This document shows, piece after piece, positions 1-5,850 of a stretch of DNA of 9,531 bases. A program made the translations under genes and the position numbers. The stretch spans positions 1 to 9,531 of the forward strand of contig PMSP01000131.1 of the NCBI GenBank assembly GCA_003168315.1, in the 5' to 3' direction. This DNA comes from Opitutaceae bacterium. Lineage in GTDB: Bacteria > Verrucomicrobiota > Verrucomicrobiia > Opitutales > Opitutaceae. Each line of letters opens with the position of its first letter. The stretch's first letter is position 1. Under the pieces are notes generated by a model, which saw only the letters and a program-made list of their open reading frames with translations, made no database searches and had not been told where the DNA came from.

Positions 1-336
1 GAACGGCTTTGTCACGTAGTCGACGGCACCCGCCTCAAGCGCGCGCACGATGAATGCCTTGTCGTCGGCCGCGGAAAGGAACACCACGGGGATCCCAGAG
101 AACTCGGGCATTGCGCGGATTCGGCGGCAGACCTCGAAACCGTCCATTCCGGGCATCAGCGCGTCGAGCAGGATCAGGTCCGCGGGCCGGGCGGCGAGCC
201 GCTGGAGAGCATGCGCGCCGTTGGTCACCGGCACGATCTCATAGCCCAGCTGGCCCAGCATGCCGCCCAGCACCTGGACATTCGCCTCCTGATCGTCGAC
301 GACGAGGATCCTGGCGGGAATAAAATCGGTGTTCAT
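1..336 (-). CDS. Response regulator receiver-domain protein (C-terminus outside window)
   Basis: This is a CheY-like receiver domain that would take a phosphoryl group from a histidine kinase. The visible 112 residues carry every core residue: the acidic pair D14/D15 in ILVVDDQ, the phospho-acceptor D58 in LILLDALMPGMDGFE, the switch serine S88 in VVFLSAADD, and K110 in YVTKPF. The domain is complete almost to its last helix. The window ends before any output domain, so it could be a stand-alone receiver or the front of a larger protein such as a kinase, cyclase or phosphatase. The ATG overlaps the stop of the upstream hybrid kinase as ATGA, a 4-base overlap that suggests translational coupling. 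It is the only gene here with a convincing Shine-Dalgarno: GGAG eight bases before the start, inside the kinase's last codons. Partnership with that kinase is inferred from the overlap. Confidence 0.92.
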   Translation of the reverse strand, partial: MNTDFIPARILVVDDQEANVQVLGGMLGQLGYEIVPVTNGAHALQRLAARPADLILLDALMPGMDGFEVCRRIRAMPEFSGIPVVFLSAADDKAFIVRALEAGAVDYVTKPF

Positions 337-2507
337 GGCTTTTGCTCCGCCAGCACAATGCCATCAACTATCGATTGTATCAAAGCTGGAAAGTCGTTTA
401 GGCGTGTGCTCATTCGGCTGACAGCGTAGGTGTCGGCATCCTGGACGAGCGATTCTGCATAATTGACGAGGGGGCCGCAACCCGCCCTGCGTCCCACCTC
501 GATCAGCCTGAGGGCAAAGTCCCGGGTTTCATTGATCGCCCCCCCATTGCGAACGGAGGGCCAGAGGCCCGATTCAATTCCCCTGAGGGTCTCCACAAGG
601 GCGGTCCACTGGATAACATTGGGTTTGCCGGCCGCGACGGGGGAATCCTGGGTGGCGGCGGGACCTCCCCCGTTGGTCGGCTTGCGAGTTGCCTGCCTTG
701 GGAAATACCCGGCCAGCTCCCGAAAGAGCGCCCGCCTTGTGAACGGCTTCCGGACGAAGCCGGCAAACAGTCCCCTCTGGATGTAGGCGTCATCCGTCAT
801 GGCGGACGCGGTGACCGCCACGATCGGAATCACTTCCGCGCCGGGAATCTTTCGGATTTCATCAAGGGCGGCACGCCCGTTCATCCTTGGCATCCTTATA
901 TCCATCAGTACCACGTCCGGAATCTGCCTGCGGACGCCCTCCACCGCCTCCAGGCCATCGGCAGCGTAGCTCAATGTGTGGTGGGTTTCCCGGAAAATGC
1001 CCTCCAGGAGCTCGCGGTTCACCGAATTGTCGTCAACTACAAGCAGCCGAAACGGGACGAGGTCATTGAAGTCGATCAGCTCGTTGCTGTCCGCGAGCTC
1101 CGCCGCCGGCAGCCGCGGAGAAATGGCAACGCCCGGAAAGGTGAGCCTGAACGTGCTCCCCTCGCCCACGGTGCTCTCGAGGGCTATCGCCCCCCCCATC
1201 CTCTGGATGAGCCGCTTGACAATGCTCAGTCCGAGGCCGGTGCCCTGCTTCTCGGGGGCGCGCGTGGCGTCGACCTGGACGAACGGCTGGAAGATCTCGT
1301 TCAGTCGGTCCGGGGGGATTCCAATCCCCGTGTCGCTCACCTCGACCCGGAGGGTGCCGCGGTCGCGCTTCTCCGCATCCAGCTCCCATCCGATGCGGAC
1401 CCCGATCCTGCCGCGCTCCGTGTACTTGAGCGCGTTCCCGAGGAGGTTCACGAGGATCTGGCGGAGCCTTGAGCGGTCGATCATGAGCGCGTGGGGTATG
1501 CCCGGCTCGAAGGTGAACTCCATCTTCACGCCCTTCGCCGCCGCCTGCTGCGCGAACATGGTCTGAAGGAGCTCAGCTATCTCCGGCAGGGCCGTCGGCT
1601 CCGGGTTAAGGACCATCTTGCCGGCCTCAATTTTGGACAGGTCCAGAATGTCGTTGATCAGCTGCAGGAGGGAGAGAGCGCTTTCATGGATGGCCTTGGC
1701 GTAGCCGCGGTCCTTGCCCGCCGAGGGGAGGTCGGTTGAGAGGAGGTCGCTGAAGCCGAGAATAGCGTTCATCGGGGTCCTGATCTCGTGGCTCATGTTT
1801 GCGAGGACATCGCTCTTTTCCTGGACGGCGCGAGAGGCGGCCAGCGCCTGCTCGGCAAGCGTTCGGGCGACCTGCTCCTGCTTGAGGGTCACTCGGGAGA
1901 GGTAAAAGGCGAGGAGACCAGCGCCGAGCCCGAGCAGGCTTGAGCCGATTGTCGTCAAGAGCGCCCGCCGGATCGCCTCCCGGGTCGCGTCTCCCCTGAC
2001 GAAGACATGGCCATCCGGGCTGCCGTTCATGCGCTCCACCAGCGCGCGGATCCTCTCCATTTCCACATTGCCCTCGTTCGTCTGCAGGATCTTCGCGGCC
2101 GCCGAGAGGCCGCCCTCGTTGCGCGCGCGGAGTGTTCGCCGCATTTCGGCAAACTTCACCTCGTAGAGGCCGCGCAGCTCATGGACCTGCGCCAGCAGCG
2201 CCTCGTCGTTCAGTGCCAGGCGCGCCAGCTCGTCAAACTCGGCGCTGAACTGCTCCTCGGCCCTTCTGAACGGCTGGAGGTAGCTATCCTCCCGCGTGAC
2301 GAGATAGCCGCGCTCGCCTGCCTCCGCATCCAGGAGGAGCGAGAACAAAGCATCGACATGCCCCCGCAGCTGCGCCCTCCCGATTGTCGCCTCGAGACTG
2401 GAGTTCAGGCGCTGCCAGAAGAAAAAGCCGATGACGATGCCCCCCAATGAAAGGGCGATCCACACCGTGATCAGGCGCGAATAAAATCTTGGGCTCAGGT
2501 GACGCAT
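333..2507 (-). CDS. CHASE3-type hybrid sensor histidine kinase with receiver domain
   Basis: This is a membrane-bound hybrid sensor kinase of 724 residues. In order, it has a first membrane span at about 11-31; a periplasmic CHASE3-like helical sensor at about 40-180 with the AGERGYLVTRED signature; and a second span at about 183-204. A coiled linker follows, then HisKA with H240 in NMSHEIRTPMNA and an HATPase with N354/N358, DTGIGI at 392-397 and GTGLGL at 422-427. The receiver domain has D492/D493, acceptor D536, T566 and K587. The tail at about 625-724 is helical and resembles an HPt-like C-terminal region but lacks an HPt histidine. I chose the ATG at 2507 because the basic residues and first span follow at once. 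A TTG at 2579 would give 748 residues. Neither start has a Shine-Dalgarno. It overlaps the next receiver gene by 4 bases. The stimulus is unknown. Confidence 0.95.
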   Translation of the reverse strand: MRHLSPRFYSRLITVWIALSLGGIVIGFFFWQRLNSSLEATIGRAQLRGHVDALFSLLLDAEAGERGYLVTREDSYLQPFRRAEEQFSAEFDELARLALNDEALLAQVHELRGLYEVKFAEMRRTLRARNEGGLSAAAKILQTNEGNVEMERIRALVERMNGSPDGHVFVRGDATREAIRRALLTTIGSSLLGLGAGLLAFYLSRVTLKQEQVARTLAEQALAASRAVQEKSDVLANMSHEIRTPMNAILGFSDLLSTDLPSAGKDRGYAKAIHESALSLLQLINDILDLSKIEAGKMVLNPEPTALPEIAELLQTMFAQQAAAKGVKMEFTFEPGIPHALMIDRSRLRQILVNLLGNALKYTERGRIGVRIGWELDAEKRDRGTLRVEVSDTGIGIPPDRLNEIFQPFVQVDATRAPEKQGTGLGLSIVKRLIQRMGGAIALESTVGEGSTFRLTFPGVAISPRLPAAELADSNELIDFNDLVPFRLLVVDDNSVNRELLEGIFRETHHTLSYAADGLEAVEGVRRQIPDVVLMDIRMPRMNGRAALDEIRKIPGAEVIPIVAVTASAMTDDAYIQRGLFAGFVRKPFTRRALFRELAGYFPRQATRKPTNGGGPAATQDSPVAAGKPNVIQWTALVETLRGIESGLWPSVRNGGAINETRDFALRLIEVGRRAGCGPLVNYAESLVQDADTYAVSRMSTRLNDFPALIQSIVDGIVLAEQKP

Positions 2508-2627
2508 GGTCCGAATGGAGGGGATATCCTTGCTCTTGCGTTGTTCCCAGTCAAAGACGCCCGGCAGTAACGCATTCAAAACACGCGCGGCACCCGTTGG
2601 CCATGGAAAACCCCGGCCGGCTGGAAC

Positions 2628-2777
2628 TCACGCCTTCGGCCGCTTCTTAATGCGGCCCACGACAACAAGGAGGACGGCAAGGATGAGAAGCGCGTAGATG
2701 TAACCCCCCAGGGTGTAGGACGAAGCCATTCCGAGGAGCCATGCTATCAGCAGGATGATCGCGATAGTGTCTAGCAT
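2628..2777 (-). CDS. Lmo0937-family small membrane protein
   Basis: A 49-residue peptide, recovered by direct translation. It begins MLDTIAIILLIAWLLG, continues through a SSYTLGGYIYALLILAV stretch and ends in a basic tail (RIKKRPKA). This is the pattern of the Lmo0937 family: two short hydrophobic helices around a conserved Ser-Tyr-Thr-x-Gly-Gly turn, usual length about 48-50 residues. It should be an inner-membrane hairpin. The biochemical role of the family is unknown, but members commonly occur beside stress-response genes. Its ATG lies inside the end of the upstream gene: the CTCATGCTAG junction holds this start and that gene's TAG, a 7-base overlap with a frame change. Coupled translation is therefore likely. 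No Shine-Dalgarno is visible. Confidence 0.87.
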   Translation of the reverse strand: MLDTIAIILLIAWLLGMASSYTLGGYIYALLILAVLLVVVGRIKKRPKA

Positions 2778-3277
2778 GAGAGGAAGAGAGCCACAGCCCG
2801 GCTGTCGCCCACCCCGCAGTTGCGGGAAGGGAGGTCGATCACCCAGAGCTGCTTTTCCAGGCGAAGGATCAGCTCCCGCAGCATTGAAATTGATTCCGGG
2901 TCCGATATTCGCACGGCTTCCTTAATGGCATCGCAAAGACGCCTGCAGCACTTCCTGTAGGCCCCGATGAGCGCCAAAGGCTCAACTTCCGCATTCCCGG
3001 AATCCGTTTCCCCACGGGCCGGCGCGGCCTCGGCCTCGAACGCGGCCCCGAGGGCGATCGCACGCCGGTGCAGGACGAACGATCCGTCCGCCAGCACCGC
3101 GCAAAGGAACCGCAGCTCGTTCTCTCGAAAGCCAATGGCTCTCAGGTTTGAGGATCGGCACACGCGATCCGTGAGCGTCCGAAGGGTCATGAGCGCGCCC
3201 TGGGCCTCCCTCAGCAATGCGACAAGGCCGCCTGCCCGGGCGGCGTCATCCGCCGGAATGAAATCTTTTGCAGACAT
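2771..3277 (-). CDS. Hypothetical helical protein, possibly ferritin/Dps-like
   Basis: A 168-residue soluble protein that I do not recognise with certainty. It looks almost wholly alpha-helical: helices at about 12-42, 52-84 and 98-148, with an acidic, Ala/Gly-rich low-complexity linker at about 82-98. The segment around 101-148 (ALIGAYRKCCRRLCDAIKE, then a second helix with LRELILRLEKQLWVID) resembles the last two helices of Dps/ferritin-like proteins, where a D-x-x-S/T-x-x-x-L-x-E pattern and an EKQLW motif are usual. However, the conserved metal-site His/Asp/Glu of true Dps are not obvious. It contains seven cysteines, including CC at 110-111, which is many for a cytoplasmic protein of this size. 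It lies 41 bases after the GSP17M-like gene and overlaps the Lmo0937 gene, so it is probably part of the same stress operon. Reality of the gene is fairly sure; function is not. Confidence 0.75.
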   Translation of the reverse strand: MSAKDFIPADDAARAGGLVALLREAQGALMTLRTLTDRVCRSSNLRAIGFRENELRFLCAVLADGSFVLHRRAIALGAAFEAEAAPARGETDSGNAEVEPLALIGAYRKCCRRLCDAIKEAVRISDPESISMLRELILRLEKQLWVIDLPSRNCGVGDSRAVALFLSC

Positions 3278-3318
3278 GTCGCGCCCGGGATCGAAGCTCG
3301 CTGCTGCTGCGTCGCCGA

Positions 3319-3846
3319 TCAGGCAGCGCTGAAATGTGCAAGCGCGAGCTCCCCGGCGGCGTAGACGCGGCGGTAACGGGCGGAACGCGACGAGGAATCC
3401 AGGACAGCGGGCGCGCTGGCCGCGGTGCTCACCTTCTCGACCACCAGGCCGCGCAGAGTGTGATAGATCGCGGGAAGCTCGGTCTCGTCCGCCACCTCGA
3501 CGGCAACGACGATGCGGTCCTCCAGGAGGCTCTCCTCGATGCCGAGACTCTGGTCAACGCTCATCCCTAGGTTGCGCAGGCCGTCAACCAGCGGGTTTCG
3601 GGTCCACTTCCTCTCCTGCGCGCTCAGCCTAAGGCCGAGCATGCCGGAGACCATTGCATGTTCGCCTGTCCCTAGAGGGAACGTCACGGAACCCTTGATC
3701 CCGCACAGGCTGCTGTCCGGCGGCAGCGCGGCGGGATGCAGGATGGAGATCATTTCGGTCGCTATCCCGGCACGCTTGAGGCGCACAATCAAAACGTCTG
3801 CGTGCAGGCGTGAATCGGTCGCAGCATAAACCAATAGGTGTGACAT
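3319..3846 (-). CDS. General stress protein 17M-like alpha/beta protein
   Basis: A 175-residue protein with two predicted beta-alpha-beta units. The first is at about 1-37, running from the MSHLLVYA strand through a helix to AGIATEMISIL. The second is at about 110-140, RIVVAVEV then a helix then LVVEKVS. The N-terminal strand-helix-'AGI...ISIL' pattern and the later 'G-(R)-I-V-V-A-V-E' strand are like proteins annotated as GSP17M-like or DUF1269-like stress proteins. Those usually carry a long Gly-zipper hydrophobic hairpin between the two units. Here the middle (about 40-105) is short and not strongly hydrophobic, so this is a soluble or degenerate version. I chose the ATG at 3846. The upstream in-frame ATG at 3918 would add 24 residues rich in Arg and Pro that do not look like this fold. 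It heads the minus-strand cluster. Family assignment is tentative; the gene itself is likely real. Confidence 0.72.
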   Translation of the reverse strand: MSHLLVYAATDSRLHADVLIVRLKRAGIATEMISILHPAALPPDSSLCGIKGSVTFPLGTGEHAMVSGMLGLRLSAQERKWTRNPLVDGLRNLGMSVDQSLGIEESLLEDRIVVAVEVADETELPAIYHTLRGLVVEKVSTAASAPAVLDSSSRSARYRRVYAAGELALAHFSAA

Positions 3847-3922
3847 GGAGATCTGTGTTGGGGGATCGGTTGAGATTCTGGGTGGTTGCAGTGTCCGCGG
3901 CCGCCCGCGTGCCCCCATTAAG

Positions 3923-3931
3923 CTTATACCA
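3923..3931 (-). promoter_or_regulatory. Possible extended -10 promoter for the stress/kinase operon
   Basis: Read on the minus strand, the sequence is TGGTATAAG: a TG, one base, then TATAAG, which matches an extended -10 consensus at five of six hexamer positions. The hexamer 17 bases upstream (TTATTT) is a poor -35, as is usual for extended -10 promoters. Transcription would begin near 3916 and leave a leader of about 70 bases before the ATG at 3846. This is based on sequence only. Confidence 0.35.
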
Positions 3932-3950
3932 TTCCAGCTTGCGTAAAATA

Positions 3951-3978
3951 ATCATAAGCCGCTCTATTACATTATGAT
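3951..3978. repeat. Inverted repeat, possible operator
   Basis: ATCATAA at 3951-3957 is the exact reverse complement of TTATGAT at 3972-3978. The arm centres are 21 bases apart, about two helical turns, so both arms would face the same side of the DNA. The pair lies just upstream of the possible extended -10 box, centred near -48 relative to its predicted start. That is a place where activators often bind. Seven-base arms in an AT-rich stretch can arise by chance. Confidence 0.35.
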
Positions 3979-4228
3979 ACGCGATTACTGAACTGATTGC
4001 TCCGAGGCCGCGAACCGCCCGCGTGTTGCAGAATGCACATGTTTCCCCGACGACGTTTGCAAAGTGCCGGCGCAGATCACGCTCCACGCGCGCCCATTCT
4101 CGGCAAACAGGGCACCCTCAGGAGCTTCCGTCGGGGGTGCAGGCAGCGCAAAGTAAAAATGCGAGCTCCAGGCGTCCTCGGACTCATAGCGTTCGCAAAA
4201 TGCGGCGAATCCAAAGGAGATAGGATGC

Positions 4229-4273
4229 ATAATGCCCTTTGGCTGAAGGGAAGACGATAGAGCATTATTTTTT
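4229..4273 (+). terminator. Terminator-like stem with T run
   Basis: ATAATGC (4229-4235) pairs exactly with GCATTAT (4262-4268), and six T residues follow (4268-4273). Inside, CCTT (4236-4239) can pair with AAGG (4246-4249). The stem is AT-rich and so weak, and no recognisable plus-strand gene lies upstream. It could instead end a short non-coding transcript, or be part of the control region. Confidence 0.25.
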
Positions 4274-4275
4274 AA

Positions 4276-4330
4276 AGCACTAATAGGTAGTCCTTTAGGA
4301 TCTTTCCATGGCTCTGGCACCCTTAGTGCT
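4276..4330. repeat. 8-bp inverted repeat in the leader of the 47-residue gene
   Basis: AGCACTAA (4276-4283) is the exact reverse complement of TTAGTGCT (4323-4330). The stem can be lengthened by GG (4286-4287) with CC (4321-4322) across a two-base bulge. The loop contains a small palindrome, TCCTTTAGGA (4291-4300). It lies 50 bases before the ATG at 4380 and would be a leader hairpin if transcription starts upstream. It could equally be a protein-binding site. Confidence 0.35.
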
Positions 4331-4379
4331 AAATGGTTGGCAAACAAATTCCCAACCTGCCTGCCCAACAACACGGACC

Positions 4380-4523
4380 ATGTCAGACATCCCCACGATC
4401 CTCTCAACCTTCTGGATGACGCCATCCGGAGTCCTGGGGGGAGGAGCCCTAACCCTGGTCGTGGTCTGCGCGCTGATCGGAACGATGACCATCGGCGGCC
4501 CCGAGGATCCCACGGACCTCTGA
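4380..4523 (+). CDS. Small single-span membrane protein, unknown family
   Basis: A 47-residue peptide beginning MSDIPTILSTFWMTPSG. One strongly hydrophobic segment at about 18-39 (VLGGGALTLVVVCALIGTMT) is followed by an acidic, Pro-containing tail (GGPEDPTDL). The order, a short polar N-terminus, a Gly-rich membrane span and an acidic tail, suggests a small inner-membrane peptide. I do not recognise a family. Third codon positions are mostly G or C, as in the neighbouring genes, which supports it being coding. A longer version from the ATG at 4308 adds 24 residues without a clear pattern and would begin inside the inverted-repeat hairpin, so I prefer 4380. No Shine-Dalgarno; the ATG is preceded by ACC, as at other starts here. 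It lies 54 bases before the DUF3185 gene and may be co-transcribed with it. Confidence 0.5.
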   Translation: MSDIPTILSTFWMTPSGVLGGGALTLVVVCALIGTMTIGGPEDPTDL

Positions 4524-4577
4524 ACTAGAAGCGGCCCCAGGGAAGTCACACCACTTTCGTCTAAATCAAAAACTCCC

Positions 4578-4781
4578 ATGTCTAAAATCCCCTCAATCGC
4601 CATCCTTGTCGTCGGAATCATCCTGCTCGTCTACGGACTCGATGCCTCCAATTCGGTTTCCTCGTCATTCACCCAGGCGGTGAGCGGGACGCCCACCAAC
4701 AAGAGCATCTGGCTCATCGCAACGGGAGTCATCGGCATCATCTCCGGAGGCTTCGGCCTGTTTTTCCGCAGGGCTCCCTGA
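4578..4781 (+). CDS. DUF3185 family membrane protein
   Basis: A 67-residue inner-membrane protein with two spans, at about 6-21 and 43-63, joined by a polar loop. The first span ends in 'LLVYGLDASNSVSSSF' and the loop reads 'AVSGTPTNKSIWLI'. This matches the DUF3185 pattern: G-I-x-L-L-x-x-G-x-x-A-S-x-S, then G-T-P-T-[DN]-K-S-[IM]-W-L, a Gly-rich second span and a basic end (FFRRAP). Length is normal for the family. Molecular function is unknown; members are often seen among small envelope or stress genes. No Shine-Dalgarno precedes the ATG, which follows an A-rich stretch and CCC. It lies between the 47-residue peptide and the DUF883 gene, in the same direction. Confidence 0.88.
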   Translation: MSKIPSIAILVVGIILLVYGLDASNSVSSSFTQAVSGTPTNKSIWLIATGVIGIISGGFGLFFRRAP

Positions 4782-4837
4782 GCGCCATCATTTCCCAGGT
4801 AACGTCATCACAATCATAATTCAAAACCACAGATATC

Positions 4838-5164
4838 ATGACTAAGACAGCATCACACCGGTCCAGAGTATCACACGTGCGCAACGGCCATGGCGACCTG
4901 CGCAGCCTCATCACCGAGGCCAAGAGCACCCTCAGCAACGTGGGCGGCCACGCCTCGGAGGACATCCAGGCCCTGAAGGAGCGCCTGAGCGACACGGTCG
5001 CCGGCGTTAAGAGCCGGGTCCGCACGCTTGCCAAGGCCGCCCGCCGCCAGGCTGGCCGCGCCGACGACAAGATCCGGGCCAACCCGTACCAGGCCATGGG
5101 GATTGCTGCGGGCATAGGCCTCATCGCCGGACTCCTAATCGCGCGCCGGCGCTCGGCCCGCTGA
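4838..5164 (+). CDS. DUF883 family protein (ElaB/YqjD-like membrane-anchored protein)
   Basis: A 108-residue protein with a polar, amphipathic N-terminal region (about 20-78, probable coiled coil, rich in Lys, Arg, Glu, Ala). One C-terminal membrane anchor follows at about 84-102, introduced by ANPYQAMGIAAGIGLIAGLL and ending in RRRSAR. The NPYQA-x-G-I-A-A-G motif with an Arg-rich end is the hallmark of DUF883. In E. coli the family members ElaB and YqjD are tail-anchored inner-membrane proteins linked to stationary phase, and YqjD associates with ribosomes. A similar stress or stationary-phase role here is inferred. Length is typical. A CATAAT box at 4815-4820 could be a -10 element, but I see no good -35. 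A stable hairpin follows the stop (5187-5233). Confidence 0.88.
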   Translation: MTKTASHRSRVSHVRNGHGDLRSLITEAKSTLSNVGGHASEDIQALKERLSDTVAGVKSRVRTLAKAARRQAGRADDKIRANPYQAMGIAAGIGLIAGLLIARRRSAR

Positions 5165-5186
5165 CGGGCTGCTTCACTTTCAACTG

Positions 5187-5233
5187 GCGCAGGCGCTGCG
5201 TCCTCGCCCCAACGCGAGCCACGGCGCCTGCGC
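5187..5233 (+). terminator. GC-rich nested hairpin after the DUF883 gene, probable terminator
   Basis: GCGCAGGCGC (5187-5196) is the exact reverse complement of GCGCCTGCGC (5224-5233). A second hairpin sits inside: CTCGC (5203-5207) with GCGAG (5214-5218) around a six-base loop. The structure begins 22 bases after the DUF883 stop. Only ATTT follows, so a classical U tract is weak. It may slow or end transcription, or protect the 3' end of the upstream message. It would separate the DUF883 and DUF892 genes. Confidence 0.5.
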
Positions 5234-5249
5234 ATTTGGATAATCCTTC

Positions 5250-5274
5250 CCGCCGCGGCCCGGTCCAGCGGCGG
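5250..5274 (+). promoter_or_regulatory. Hairpin in the leader of the DUF892 gene
   Basis: CCGCCGC (5250-5256) pairs exactly with GCGGCGG (5268-5274) around an 11-base loop, ending 23 bases before the ATG at 5298. There is no T run, so it is unlikely to be a terminator. If transcribed it would be a stable leader stem close to the ribosome entry region. Confidence 0.3.
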
Positions 5275-5297
5275 CCATTTCCCAATCCTCCATTTCC

Positions 5298-5819
5298 ATG
5301 TCCACCCTACCCACGCTCCGCGCCCTCCTCATCGATGAGCTGAGGGGCCTCTATTTCGTCGAGAATCACCTCATCAAGGCCATCCCGAAGCTGGCCCAGG
5401 CGTCGGAAGACGCCGAGCTCAAGGCTGCCTTCGAGGCGCACCTGAAGGAGACCCGCGGCCATGCCGCGCGTCTCCAGAAGGCCATGAAGCTCCTGGGCGC
5501 TCCCATCAGGGCCAAGACCTGCCACGCGATCCTGGGGCTCATCAAGGAAGGCGGCGAAGCCGTCGAGACGAAGGGCCCGGGCGCCGTCAGGGATGCCAAC
5601 ATCATCGGCGCCGGCCAGCGCGTGGAGCACTTTGAGATCGCCGGCTATGGCACGGCCCGCTCGTTCGCGCAGGCCCTCGGCTATACGAAGGTGGCGGATC
5701 TCCTCCAGGCAACGCTCAACGAAGAAGGCGCTGCCAATGACAAACTTACCACGATATCGGCCACGGTGAACCAGGTGGCGCTCGGATTCGCCGAGGTTGG
5801 CTTCGTGACGGCAGCGTAG
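5298..5819 (+). CDS. DUF892 ferritin-like protein (YciE/YciF family)
   Basis: A 173-residue cytoplasmic four-helix-bundle protein of the DUF892 family; E. coli YciE and YciF are members. The family opening, L-x-x-L-L-I-D-E-L-R-G-L-Y-x-x-E (residues 7-22), is clear. Probable di-metal ligands at the usual places are E22, E51 and H55 (KETRGHAARLQ), E110 with E113 (RVEHFEIAGYG) and E142/E143 (LNEEGAANDKL). The R-V-E-H-F-E-I-A-G-Y-G signature and the following A-x-x-L-G are typical, and length is normal, so it is intact. The family is associated with stress responses in enterobacteria, and its exact reaction is not established. The ATG is preceded by pyrimidines (ATTTCC) and no Shine-Dalgarno. The gene lies downstream of a terminator-like hairpin and may have its own promoter. 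Confidence 0.93.
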   Translation: MSTLPTLRALLIDELRGLYFVENHLIKAIPKLAQASEDAELKAAFEAHLKETRGHAARLQKAMKLLGAPIRAKTCHAILGLIKEGGEAVETKGPGAVRDANIIGAGQRVEHFEIAGYGTARSFAQALGYTKVADLLQATLNEEGAANDKLTTISATVNQVALGFAEVGFVTAA

Positions 5820-5820
5820 G

Positions 5821-5850
5821 GGCCTCCCCCAATAGGGAGCGTGGCCGGTT
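5821..5850 (+). terminator. Weak terminator after the DUF892 gene
   Basis: Directly after the stop, GGCC plus TCCC (5821-5828) can pair with GGGA (5835-5838) and GGCC (5843-5846), with a four-base bulge, followed by GGTTTCTTAG. The T run is short and interrupted. Position just past the stop supports it; strength is doubtful. Confidence 0.35.

Larger units (their letters stand above)
3847..4379. other. Divergent intergenic control region
   Basis: This stretch of about 530 bases separates the minus-strand operon from the plus-strand cluster. It is visibly more AT-rich than its neighbours around 3915-3990 and 4255-4345. I see no convincing long gene. It holds a possible extended -10 element reading left (3923-3931), an inverted repeat (3951-3957 with 3972-3978), a terminator-like stem with a T run (4229-4273) and an inverted repeat (4276-4283 with 4323-4330). 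A short open frame on the minus strand (4230-3985, 81 codons) has no recognisable domain. Its third-position GC is lower than in the clear genes, so I do not call it a gene. Confidence 0.6.

Noticed and set aside
976..1566. 196-codon open frame on the plus strand
   Set aside because: It lies antisense within the ATPase and receiver part of the histidine kinase; such frames are common opposite GC-rich genes, and its product shows no domain.
3847..3918. 24-residue extension of the GSP17M-like protein
   Set aside because: The extra residues are Arg/Pro-rich and the region overlaps the probable promoter leader; the fold begins at MSHLL.
3629..4087. 152-codon open frame on the minus strand
   Set aside because: Its second half overlaps the GSP17M-like gene in another frame, and its first half crosses the probable promoter; no recognisable domain.
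4738..5235. 165-codon open frame on the minus strand
   Set aside because: It is antisense to the DUF883 gene and gives an Arg-rich product with no domain.
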